A stretch of DNA of 64,000 bases from Morella rubra (lineage: Eukaryota > Streptophyta > Magnoliopsida > Fagales > Myricaceae), in the NCBI GenBank assembly GCA_003952965.2, contig CM025850.1, positions 14,479,150-14,543,149 on the forward strand, read 5' to 3'. Position 1 is the stretch's first letter. The number at the start of each line of letters is the position of its first letter. Below, piece after piece: positions 39,997-50,800 of the stretch. A program made the position numbers and the translations under genes. The notes below the pieces were generated by a model. The model was not told where the DNA came from. It saw only the letters and a program-made list of their open reading frames with translations, and ran no database searches.

Positions 39997-40860
39997 TTGG
40001 TGTCTCCAAGTACCTGTACATATTCTGTGTTTCAATCAATGTATAATATTTGCTTTTGTGTACTTCTCGTTCCCTAGTCTTGCCTTCATTCTGACTTTAG
40101 TTTATGGACCTTCAAGATATCACGGCAAGAGATAATTTTGGAATTCTTTGGATGATTTGGCTAACTGTCATTCGGAACCGTGGGCTATTATTGGTGATTT
40201 TAACGCTATCACTCTCATTCGGAAAAGACCGGAGGTAGACCGTTTGCTTGTTCCTCCAAAGGTGGACTTCGGGGGTTTATAAACAACAGTGATTTGGTGG
40301 ATATAGGATTTAATGACAATGCTTTCACATGGAAAAATGGGCAACCGGGCAACACTAATATTAAGGAAAGGATTGATAAGTGTCTAGCAAACTAACAATG
40401 GAGGACATTATTTCCCAATGTTGCTATTTTGTATATTCCCTCGATTGCCTCTTATCATCTACCACTGCTTTTGAATACAGAGGGATTTGGACATATTTCT
40501 CTGCGCCGTTTTAAATTCGAAGAGATGTGGATTCAAGACCCGAGCAGCTTTTTCACTGTGGCCAATGCATGGGCCATGCAGGTTAATGCAACCCTGCTTG
40601 GGCACTTTCAAAAAAGTTGGATGTTGTTAAGCAGGCGTTACGTCACTGGAACTGTGTTCATTTCGACTTTATTAAAGAAAGATTGAAGACCTTGACGTGT
40701 GCTCTTGATCAGGTTCAACAGTCGGCCCCCACTTTTGACAAACCCGCTCTGGAATCTTCTGTAAAAGGTGACATTCATGAGCAGATTATTCGGGAACAAT
40801 TATTGTGGAAGCAGAGATCCAGGGTGGAATGGTTAGTCTCAAGGATCTTAATATGAAATT
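39997..40860 (+). pseudogene. LINE 1 ORF2, C-terminal endonuclease part
   Basis: Continues the endonuclease after the Mutator-like insertion: WAIIGDFNAI (about 40170-40210), then FINNSDLVDIGFND, FTWKNGQPG and KERIDKCLAN. These are the conserved GDFN and ERLDR-like blocks of plant L1 endonucleases, with a frameshift and stops between them. It ends in DLNMKFFH-like coding (40846-40869), the segment just before the reverse transcriptase domain. That domain is missing; a hAT element follows at 40877. Confidence 0.8.
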
Positions 40861-41054
40861 TTTTCATATGCCGAAGCAGCGGCGGATGTAAGATCAAAAT
40901 TTTATAGGGATTAAATTTTAAACGCAAAATGATAAGAAATTTTTTTTTACGTAATGCAAAAAATTATTTTAGAGTTAAAATATCAAAAATTAAAGACTAA
41001 AAGCATATAAAAATAATAGAATACACGTACGTACTATGTATTGCGACTGAGAGC

Positions 41055-43485
41055 TGACAATTGCATCCTACATTTTTGCATCTTTTGAAAATATTGCAAA
41101 ATGGCTTCGTTCTCAATATTTAAAAAAACTTCTTGCTCGATGTACACTACCATGCAATCATTCATCTAATCATCTCTCATCTATTACGCAAATCACTCTT
41201 AATGATCTTCATCGCAGAAAATACTCTTTCAACGGTTGCAGTCGCAACTGGTAAGACCAATGCAACTCAATAAGTGATAAACTAATGGAAATAAAGTATT
41301 CTTTTTGTCTTAACCATCTTCATAGCAAGACCTCCAATATCTTGAAGCCCAGAAAAAACATCATTTCTTCTAACATCTCTAATATAGGTATTAAGTTGAT
41401 TTTTAAGTATCAAATGATCATCTACTGTGAAATCTTCTGGATAAAGCTCAGCAAGACGAAGTAACTTAGCATGATCAAACACTGAGAATGAGTTTTTGGA
41501 TCAAGACATGCTATGCAAAGAAGTAACTCCGTACTTGCTTCTGTGAAACGATTATCCATCTCCTGAAGATCAAATCAATAACTTGGCAAAACACTTCCAC
41601 ACGAAAATGATGGAAATAAGTAATTTTTTGCCCTCCATGCCTCGAACGACTACGAGTTGGTATAATGTCTTCCATATTGGCACACTAATAGAGTTATCCA
41701 CAAAAAATTTTGACTTCTTCCAAAAATTCATCCCATTCTATCTCTCTCAAATCCTGCAACCGACGCTTCACAACTCCAACCAAATTCATAGCATTAACAA
41801 TGTCTTGATCTTTTCGTTGTAAGGCCTGTGACAATTCGTTTGTAATTCCATTATATTCCTCAACAAATGCATAGTGAATACAAACTCAAAACTTTGATCT
41901 TATCCATCAAACCCATAGCCGTGGATCTTTGTTCTATAAGTGCCATCCTCTTTTATGTGTTCAAGCACTTCCAACACTGATGACCACATAGTGAAGAGAC
42001 GGATTATTGTAAGGTGGTATGAACCCCAACGAGTGTCACCTACAATATTATAGGAATTATAAAACTATAAACAAATAAAAAAACTAAATGTCTATTAATA
42101 TTATAATGAAATATAGTAATCACCTGGTCGTGCGAGACTAGTTTCTTGATTTTTGCCCCTTCCACTAGAAATCTCTCCCTTGTCCAACCGCTCCACTATC
42201 TTCTCATGTTGACTTTGCCGAAGAGCATCTTTCCTTTTACAAGAAGCTCCGACCATATTCACAATCGGAAGTATAATTAAAAAAATCACAACTTGAAGTT
42301 ATTCTTTGCAATACCACAATAACCAATTGAAGTTGGTGAGCAAAACAATGAATATAAGTAGCAGAAGGATTGTCCCTCAAAATGAGAGACTTCAACCCAT
42401 TGAACTCGCCTCGCATGTTTGATGCCCCATCATACCCTTGACCTCTCAATTTGGATATTGATAACCATGTCTTGCAAACAATTTGTCTATAGCTTTTTTC
42501 AAAGATTCAGAGCAAGTATCAGAACATGTTCCACACCAAGAAACCTTTCAATCACCTGTCCATGTTATTCACATATCTCAAAACAACTGCCATTTGCTCC
42601 TTCACTGAATTATCTCGAGACTCATCAACCATAAGAGAAAAAAATTCATCCCAATTTCTTTAATGATGGCAAGTGTGGTCTGAGCTGCACAAGCACTCGC
42701 CATTTCCTTCTGAATATTTAGAGAAGTCATTTGGTTGTTTCCAGGAGCATTAGTGTTAAGTGTCTTAGCAACCTTTTCATCACGTTGGCAAAACACATTC
42801 AAAAGCTCAAGAAAATTGTCCTTCCTTATTGAACTCTCAGACTCATCATGACCACGAAAAGCTAATCCTTGCCCAAAAGATAACGAATGCATCTAAAACC
42901 GCTGTTAAACGAATGCGATAAGCATTCTCTTGATCGTGCCCATGTGCGGATAACATGTGCGACACACTTTGTCGCTGATTTTCAAGTGCTTCACATTGTC
43001 TTCTAGCTTCATTGTGAGCACTATCAGTCACCAACATGTTCACCAAAAACTTCCACTGCCTTTTTCCAATTGCTAAATCCCATAGATGTAAACTTATCTC
43101 CCCCGAACTTCCCTCCTCTAGCTTGCCTAAATAGATAACACCACAAGCAATACACCTCATCCTTTGATACACTATATTCCAACAAATTAAAATCTTTAAA
43201 CCATACTTCCTAAAACCCTTCATTTCTTCCCATATTGCTTCTTGGGAAAATCATGGCCACGGGGTTGAAAAGGACCTTTGATCAAGTACTCCCTACGAAC
43301 TTAATCCCTAATCCCAACATCATATTCTTCAATGGGTTTACGTAACCCTGGGTCAGCAATAATATCATCCGGACTAAACATAATGCGAGGTCTTTTTGAA
43401 CTAATATCCGTTTCAGAATTAGTAGCCACGTTAGGAGTATTAGACGACTCCACGCTGCGTGACTTTCTTATCACAAACTTATCCC
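41055..43485 (-). pseudogene. hAT transposase, TTF zinc-finger / DUF4371 type, multiply broken
   Basis: Read on the minus strand from about 43485. First comes an N-terminal block with ADPGLRKPIEEYDVGIRD and FQPRGHDFPKKQYGK, the start of plant TTF-type zinc-finger hAT transposases. Then CIACGVIYLG-like zinc residues, a DUF4371-like middle with FLELLNVFC, and the core motif GQGYDGASNMRGEFNGLK followed by YIHCFAHQLQLV (42449-42290). The C-terminal hAT dimerisation region contains FDHAKLLRLAELYPEDF and WLDD-like and NIENEAI blocks to about 41055. Several stops and frameshifts break it, so no active transposase is expected. Domain order and spacing fit a once complete protein of about 750-800 residues. 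Confidence 0.88.
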
Positions 43486-43559
43486 TTATCTAAACAAAAT
43501 AAAACAAAGTGAAGACAATCAATCAATTGGATCACAATTCAAAAATCCAAATTCCAATC

Positions 43560-44230
43560 TAATTAATTCAATCCAAATCCAAATTACAATCTAATTACAT
43601 TGCATTCAATTGATATTACAATCAAATTAATTAAAAATAATACTACAAAAAAAATTCTCAATTTCACAAAATGTCAAAATCTCTAATTCAAATTCAAATT
43701 ACAATCTAATTACATTGCATTCAATTGATATTACGATTGAATTGGTTTGGATATTTGTAGTTTGTGCAATTGTTGGAGGATGGGATTGAATTGGTTTGGA
43801 ATTTGATATATGTGATTTGTGAAACTGTTTATTTGAATTGGTTTGAGAAATTATTTTCATTTTTGAATAATTTGATTGTAATATCAATTGAATGCAATGT
43901 AATTATATTTTAATTTGGATTTGAATTATGGATTTTGACATTTTGTGAAATTGAGGATTTTTTTAATAGTATCATTTTTAATTAATTTGATTGTAATATC
44001 AATTGAATGCAATGTAATTAGATTGTACTTTGGATTTGAATTAGGGATTTTGACATTTTGTGAAATTGGGGATTTTTTTAATAGTATCATTTTTAATTAA
44101 TTTGATTGTAATATCAATTGAATGCAATGTAATTAGATTGTAATTTGGATTTGAATTAGGGATTTTGACATTTTGTGAAATTGGGATTTTTTTAATAGTA
44201 TCATTTTTAATTAATTTGATTAATCCAACA
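43560..44230. repeat. 115-bp tandem repeat (3 units) with an inverted partner
   Basis: The block ATCAATTGAATGCAATGTAA recurs at 43883, 43998 and 44113, exactly 115 bp apart, with the intervening TTTTGACATTTTGTGAAATT also repeated. The reverse complement of the same unit lies at about 43560-43740. The whole can form a large hairpin. It lies inside the hAT element, 5' of the transposase. Confidence 0.88.
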
Positions 44231-44429
44231 ATTTCACAAATCATAAAATTCCAAACCCTAAAGCATTTTTAGCATACTAAATAAATGAATTTTTCTATTG
44301 AATTGTAGAGAGAGAATCTTGCATAGAGAGACATACTAGGGGTCGAAGGTCCAACAATTTTCAAGTAAAAATCCCGAGGATCCTGCAAAAATTGAAACCG
44401 TCAAAAATCAAAATAATGAGATTGAGAGA

Positions 44430-44663
44430 GAGCTGAGAGTCAAGAGAGAGAGCAGAGACCGAGAGTTTAGAGTTGAGAGAGAGAGGCAGAGAGCAAGAGA
44501 GAGAGGAGAGAGAGAGAGAGAGAGAGAGAAAGATTGAGAGAGGTGAGATCATTGTTTGGACGCTGAGTTGTTGAGAGGAGAGAGAGCAAGAGAGAGAGAG
44601 AGAGAGAGAGAGAGTTGAGAGAGGTGAGATCATTGTTTGGACGCTGGAGTTGTTGAGAGAGAG

Positions 44664-44694
<31 letters not shown>

Positions 44695-44866
44695 TTGAGA
44701 GAGGTGAGATCATCGTTTGGACGCTGGAGTTGTTGGTGCTATGGTGGTGCGGTGCAGTTACAGTGGTGTGGCTAGACGCTGGTGCTGTGGTGCAACTGCA
44801 GTGGTGTGGCGGTGGGCGGTGGACAACGGGGCAGTGGCCGTGGGCACGTGGGCACGATGGTGGCGG

Positions 44867-44900
<34 letters not shown>
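44430..44900. repeat. GA-rich region with an ~80-bp tandem repeat (3 units)
   Basis: AGGTGAGATCATTGTTTGGA-type units start at 44541, 44622 and 44702 (offsets 81 and 80). Each contains GACGCTGGAGTTGTTG and is separated by GA microsatellite. A further GA tract is at 44870-44897. It probably serves as the promoter/leader zone of the hAT element or is simple slippage product. Confidence 0.85.
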
Positions 44901-45212
44901 CGACCATCGAGAGAAAGAGAAACTTTTTCATTTTATTTTTTTTTTTTTTCGTTTCACGTTTTGAAATTTTTTTTTTTTTAAGGTAGAGGGTGAAATGACG
45001 TCGTTTCACCCTTTGCATATTAAAAAATAAAAGGGTCTAGGCCTAACGGGCCTAAGCCCTGTAGACTGGAAAACTAGGGTTGGCCTGGGCCTATGGGGAT
45101 TGGGCTCCCATAGGCCAAACCAACTTATGAAAAAAAAAAATATAAAAAATTTACATGTAATTTTTTTTTTGGGCGGTGCAATGGGGCCGCCACCCCTTGC
45201 ATCCGCCAGTTG

Positions 45213-46860
45213 CTATCAGATTAGCAGGGTGGAAGGCTCGAGCACTCTCACAGGTAGGGCGTACGGTAATGCTACAGTCAGTACTGGCCCAAACAATGCC
45301 CACCTATCTCATGTTGGGTTTTTTTGTTACCAACGAGGGTAAGGAGAGGCCTCGATATTCGCATGAAAATTTTTTGTTAGGGCTTTGATGGAGAGACACG
45401 CAGATTCCACCCAAATCATGGGAGAGTATTTGTCAACCACAGCACTGCGGTGGCCTTGGCTTTCGCCGGATGAAGGACTTGAATCGGGCTCCAGTGGCAA
45501 AACAGGGCTGGGAGATGCTAGTGAAAAAAGATTGTTTATGGGTGAACGCTCTGGTAGCAAAGTATTGCTGAGGCACAACTCTTTTGAAGGCTCGAGAGTA
45601 TCAGTGGGCTTCGTGGTTCTGGCAGAGTCTCATGCACACACATGAGATAGTGAAGGCTGACTTTTGTTGGGGCATCAGGACGGGGAAGGAGACCAATATA
45701 TAGAGTGATCCATGGGTGCCAGGAATTAGCTTAAATGGGGAACAATTGTGGAATGTAATCTTAACAAAGTGTGTGATCTGATTGACGCATAGTTGGAAGG
45801 CGGACCTGATCAGAGAGCTCTTTGAGGAGACATCCACAGAGGCCATTTGAGCATACCACTCACTCCTTTTAATACACCTGATACCTTTAGGTGGATTCTT
45901 TCAGCAAAAAGGTCTTCTCTGTCAAAGACGCTTACTTGAATGACCAAAAGTTTAGATTTGAGGATTCGGGTGATCTATCACAGCAGGAGTGGAAGACAAT
46001 CTGGCATCTGAAAATGCAACATCAGCTGAAGCTTCTATTATGGAAAGTCGCAGCGAAGGCTCTGGCCCTCGGCCATCGGACTAATATGCTCTCTTTGCTA
46101 TGCCCTTTTATGTAATTGTGGCGGGAAGACACCAGAGCACCTCTTACTGGGATGTTCTGTCAGTTCACGGTTATGGTGTATGAGGCCTTAGCCTTTGGAC
46201 ACGAAAGGTTTTCGTGGCTACCCGATTCACACGTAGATGAAATTCATCCTGAACCAATCTAATCTGCCGAGGGAGGTGCAAGAGGAGTGGCCCCAGATGA
46301 TGTTGGCGATGACTCTCACCATTGACACAATCTGGAATACACATAACAAAATAGTACATGAGGGACAAAATTACGATATCCTGGAGCTCATTCGATCAAT
46401 CTTGAGGCGTTATCATGTTCATAGAGAGGCGTGGAATAAACAAGAGAAAGTGGTCTTGATTTCATAGATCCCTCCCCGTGAAGGTGCTATTAAGATCAAC
46501 TATGACGCTTCTCTTAAAGATAATTGGATTAATGCAGTGGCAGTGTGTCGGAATTGGAAGGTGGACATCATCAAAGCTCGTCTTTGAAAAGCGAGAGGAG
46601 TGGACCCTATTAAGGGGGAAGCGCGCGCAACTAGGTTGGCTTGTCTTCTTGCAGAGGAGTTTGCAGAATATGAAGTCTTTTTGGAATGGGATCCTCAGTT
46701 CCTGGTGCACCAAGTGGTGGATCCTGAAACCACCCCAGATTGGATTATTGAGCCACCCCAGATTGGATTATTACTCTAAGAGCTACTTTGAGTTTGCATC
46801 CTCTCTGGCACTTTCAGTGTACCTCGAGGGAAGGGAACAATATGGTGCATAATTTAGCAT
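45213..46860 (+). pseudogene. LINE 1 ORF2 tail: thumb, zinc region and RNase H
   Basis: Starts with LAGWKARALSQVGR and LAQTMPTYLM, the block that follows the reverse transcriptase in plant L1 elements. Next is SDPWVPGI (about 45702-45726), then a zf-RVT region with FSVKDAYLND, IWHLKMQHQLKLLLWKVAA and PEHLLLGC. It closes with an RNase H-like domain: GAIKINYDASLKDNW (about 46478-46522), IKGEARATRLACLLAEEFA and EYEVFLEWD. Stops and frameshifts are frequent. The 3' untranslated end runs to a poly(A) at 47109. Confidence 0.85.
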
Positions 46861-47129
46861 GATGAGGTTTCCAGAACGTAGCTCAAGCTGAATATATGGC
46901 TGAGGATCTTCCTTCGAATATTGTTAATTGTGATGACTCAGAGTTATGTATGTGGGTTAATATCATGTTAAGTAGGAAAAAAAAAAGTCTCATATATTCA
47001 GTAGGAAATATATATTTTTTCTGATCCCCATTGAAAGATCACGAGTAGTTTCCAACTTTTTGTTTTCCTTTTTTCTCTGGTACTTTTATTTACCTTTTCT
47101 TCGACTCCAAAAAAAAAAAAAAGGGGTCT

Positions 47130-47881
47130 GTGGCGTCGTCAACTGTCATGTTGTCACTCTCCCGTGAAAGCTGCGTTATCGGTTTCTACTAACAAAAGCC
47201 ACTCCCTCTGCTCAGAAAAAATAAGGGAAAAATAAGACGGATGTGCGGTCCTCAGCTGAAAAATATCATTAATAATTCCACGACGAAAACATCTCTCTTT
47301 CACTCTCAATCCTCACGATCGAAATCCAGAAACTTTTTCTATCAAAAAATCTGGCCAGAGGAAAGTGACAGCATTTCTCCGCTCTTTTGTTTCTTCGTTC
47401 TAAGCAAACTCCACTCTCAGATTCCCCTGTTTCTTCTCCACTCCTCCTTGATAAACCCACCACTCCATTACGTCGATAAGTATATCTTTATATTCAAGTA
47501 AAGGTGATTGCCTGAAAAAAAAAAAAAACACAATTAAGTTAAGGTGATTTCTGCTTGTTCGTGTCTCTATTCGGTTTTATTATATTTTTGGTCTTAACTT
47601 CGAAAATTTTTACCTGGGGCCTTTTCGTTTGTCTTAAAAAAATGTAGAATTGCGTCCCAATTCTCTTAACTTTTAAGCCCCGCATTTCTGGGTTTTTCTC
47701 CATTTTGTTCTTGTGGAGTTGTTTTTATTTGAATTCTGGTTATTATTTTAGTGGATACTGGTTTCAAATCGGCTAGTTTCAATCTTAGATAGTATAATGG
47801 GTGTTGGAGTGCTAACAAGTTTCGGTCGGGTTTTGCTAGATATTGAAGTGTTCATCTGAGTCTGATCCAATTGTATCAGAA
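47130..47881 (+). promoter_or_regulatory. DPE2 promoter and 5' leader
   Basis: Only about 750 bp separate the LINE 3' end from the DPE2 start codon, so the LINE sits in or at the edge of the promoter. The segment has a CT-rich leader-like part (47280-47310), a possible leader-intron donor near 47502 (TAAAG/GTGATT) and a possible acceptor near 47839 (TTTTGCTAG). The leader intron is an inference. Confidence 0.4.
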
Positions 47882-50800
47882 ATGGTAAATTTGGGATTGT
47901 TTTCTGGGACCAAGCCGATGAAATCCGTGAAAGTGAGTTTCAGATTGCCGTACTATACTCAATGGGGTCAGAGCCTACTTGTATGTGGCTCCGAGCCGGT
48001 GCTTGGCTCTTGGAATGTGAAGAAGGGCCTATTACTGAGCCCTGTTAATCAAGGTGTTGAGCTCATATGGATGGGAAGTGTTGCAGTTCCGAGCGGTTTC
48101 GAGTGCGAGTACAATTACTATGTGGTCGATGACGATAAGAATATTCTTAGATGGGAAATGGGAAAGAGGCGTAAACTGCTACTGTCTGAGGGGATTCTGG
48201 ATGGGGAGGTCGTGGAGTGCCACGACCTCTGGCAGGTGCTGCTTTGCTTCTGTTTTTCCCTTTCTAAATGCTTTATGAGTTTGGCTACTTTTTAAGGTTT
48301 CATTTTCTTCACTCCTAGACTGCCATGTTGCTACCGGGATCACTGTCAATGCTGATATTCAGGGTTCTACGGGATTTCTGCTCTGGGTATTTCAGTGTAG
48401 TATGACTGCTGATGACCTAAATGGGTTCAATTTATCGAAAACCTAATGTTAAACTAATCTCCGTTGTCGCTTTGTGCTTTGGTTGGTTTAGATGGAAATG
48501 TCTTGTAAAGCAAATCTAGAATATTTTCACCATTCAGAGCAAAAAGCTAAACATTTATACAATAGAGTGGATGGGATGGTGACAGATTATTTTCATCTTA
48601 CAGTATCTGGTTCTCAGTCAATGCCATCTTTAATTGGACGCCTACCCAAGCTCAACTTTAGTGCTTGGGTGAAGTCACAACTATCTGCAATTATAGTGGG
48701 AAACTGAAAATCCCAGATTCGATGCTGTAATACCATGTTCATGAATAAAAGCACATCCAGTATGTTCAGAAGATAAGCTATGGTGAGGGAGAACTTAAAC
48801 AAATTTCGAGAGGAGATCAAGTTCCATAGGTACTATATTGGCAATGAGCAAGAACATTCATAGCCCATACCTATTACGTTCCCTGCTTTGTTTTTAATGA
48901 AGAACAAATTTATATCTGTATAAGGTAGCTAGTCAAGTTTGTGGTAAAGTAACTCTAGCCATTACCCAATTTGTCCAAATCGTTCGTCAATGATAATATT
49001 GCATTATATATAGGGAAAATAATATTGCAGAAGCTTCTGAGTTGATGCCTTGACCCAACTATTCCTAAATTGGTTGGAAATTTTTTCTGCCATTTTGGGT
49101 CAGAAGAGCTTCAAGCTATTGAAGCCTTGGTTGTCTCAGATTCTGCGAGGTCAGCTTCCACCTAGATAGCATTCTATCAGACGTTGGGTAGAGGTTTAAC
49201 TAAAGGCTCTCTTCCTTGAGATGAAAAGTAGCAGACTGTAAATTCTTTGGCTTGATGTGATTTAGTCCTAGTGGAACTGCTTATTTCTTGACATTTGCAA
49301 ATTTACTGAAAAGTTCTGTCATGATCAAATCCAGACTGGTTCTGATGATCACCCTTTTAGAAGCGCGTTCAAGAATGTCATATTTAACAGAACTTGGAAT
49401 TTGAACATTGAGAGACCTCTAGGCGCTATCCAGAATAAGCTAGACGAGGAAGGTAATTGAAGGCAGTTTGAGTTTTTTAGCAATTGTTGCAACATTCTGT
49501 CATGGACAGCAATTTGATTAGTGTTTTCTGCTTCTGGTTATTGGCCGATACAGTTCTTGTTCAGTTCAAAATTTGCTGCCCACATATAGAAGAAGACACA
49601 TCGGTATGAGCTCTTTTCTCCTGATTAAATTTCGCTGTTTAGTTACGTGATATTTCCAAATTCTGTTGGTCATGCTTTCCACCTTGCTTCTTGTTAGATA
49701 ATTGAAGTTTGACTCATGCAGGTTTATGTGATAGGTAGCCATATAAAGTTGGGGCAATGGAAGGTTCAGGATGGACTTAAGCTTAGCTATGCTGGTAATT
49801 CAATCTGGCAAGGTGATTGTGTGCTGCAAAAGGGGGATTCACCATTAAAATATCCTTTTTGTTTCCTTCATCTTCAACCATGTGATGGCATGATATAAAT
49901 TATTGTTTGCTGTGGACATCTGCCAATGGTTACCAACTCTCACAAACATCCTCTATTTTTTTCCTTGACGATTATTCCACTTATAAGTACAGCAAGTATG
50001 GAAAAGCAGGAAAATTCTCTTTAGAATATGGTTCCAATCGGGAACTTACTGTTGGCTCCTCAAAAAATCAACTTAGATACATTTTCCTTTCAGATGGAAT
50101 GTTTCGGGTATGCTCTCAAGTCTATATTCTATATTAGTGACGGTTACACTGCTGAGGAACTTCAGTTCTATCTATTGATTTATTTTGTTAGGAATTGCCT
50201 TGGCGGGGTGCTGGTGTTGCAATTCCCATGTTTTCTGTCAGGTCAGAATCTGATCTTGGAGTTGGTGAGTTTCTTGACCTGAAGTTACTTGTTGACTGGG
50301 CTGTGGATTCTGGATTCCATTTAATTCAGCTTTTACCAATCAACGATACATCTGTGCATGGGATGTGGTGGGATTCATATCCTTACAGGTACTACAACTC
50401 CTTCAAACCCGGATTACATGAATTAATTCATTTATCGCCTTTCTCTTTGGGCAAGTGAAATAACTTGTTTAAAGCTGTCAATTTTGCTTTTTACTTTTTC
50501 TTTGGTACTTCTGTCTAGTTATATGGAACCCTTTCTTCTATGATTTGTTGACAGAGAGTCATGACACTTTTAATGTTTCGCATTAGTTTTTCAGTGTGTT
50601 AAATGCACTTTCCTGTGATTTAACCTACCATTTTGGCTGGCTCCATGAATCTCGTTTCTTCTTTTTATTACTTGTTGGTATATGAGACCAATGACATAAT
50701 TTCATGTCTCTGCCACACTATTTTTCCTGGTCATCTGACTTAAAAACATTTTTCTTCTATTCTCCTGATGGTGCAGCTCACTTTCTGTATGTGCATTGCA

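Larger units (their letters stand above)
40877..45212 (-). mobile_element. Large hAT element with decayed TTF-type transposase
   Basis: About 4.3 kb from CAGCGGCGGATGTAAGATC to CTTGCATCCGCCAGTTG (imperfect terminal inverted repeat). Both ends are homologous to the short element at 34729-36027, so this is the family member that still carries a transposase. No 8-bp target-site duplication is found. The flanks are non-adjacent parts of the LINE (before and after the reverse transcriptase), so sequence was lost at one side during or after insertion. It carries its own tandem and inverted repeats upstream of the transposase (43560-44900). Confidence 0.8.

Noticed and set aside
43560..44230. Regular repeats that could suggest a CRISPR array
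   Set aside because: 115-bp units without unique spacers in a plant nuclear transposon; ordinary tandem repeats.
48492..48707. 71-codon frame in DPE2 intron 1
   Set aside because: No similarity to DPE2 or another family known to me; no supporting splice sites.
48236..49721. Apparent loss of DPE2 exons 2 and 3
   Set aside because: Short exons were found on inspection: 49335-49452 (HPFRSAFKNVIF) and 49554-49603 (VQFKICCPHIEEDTS) with correct splice sites and phase, so only the GH77 core is missing.
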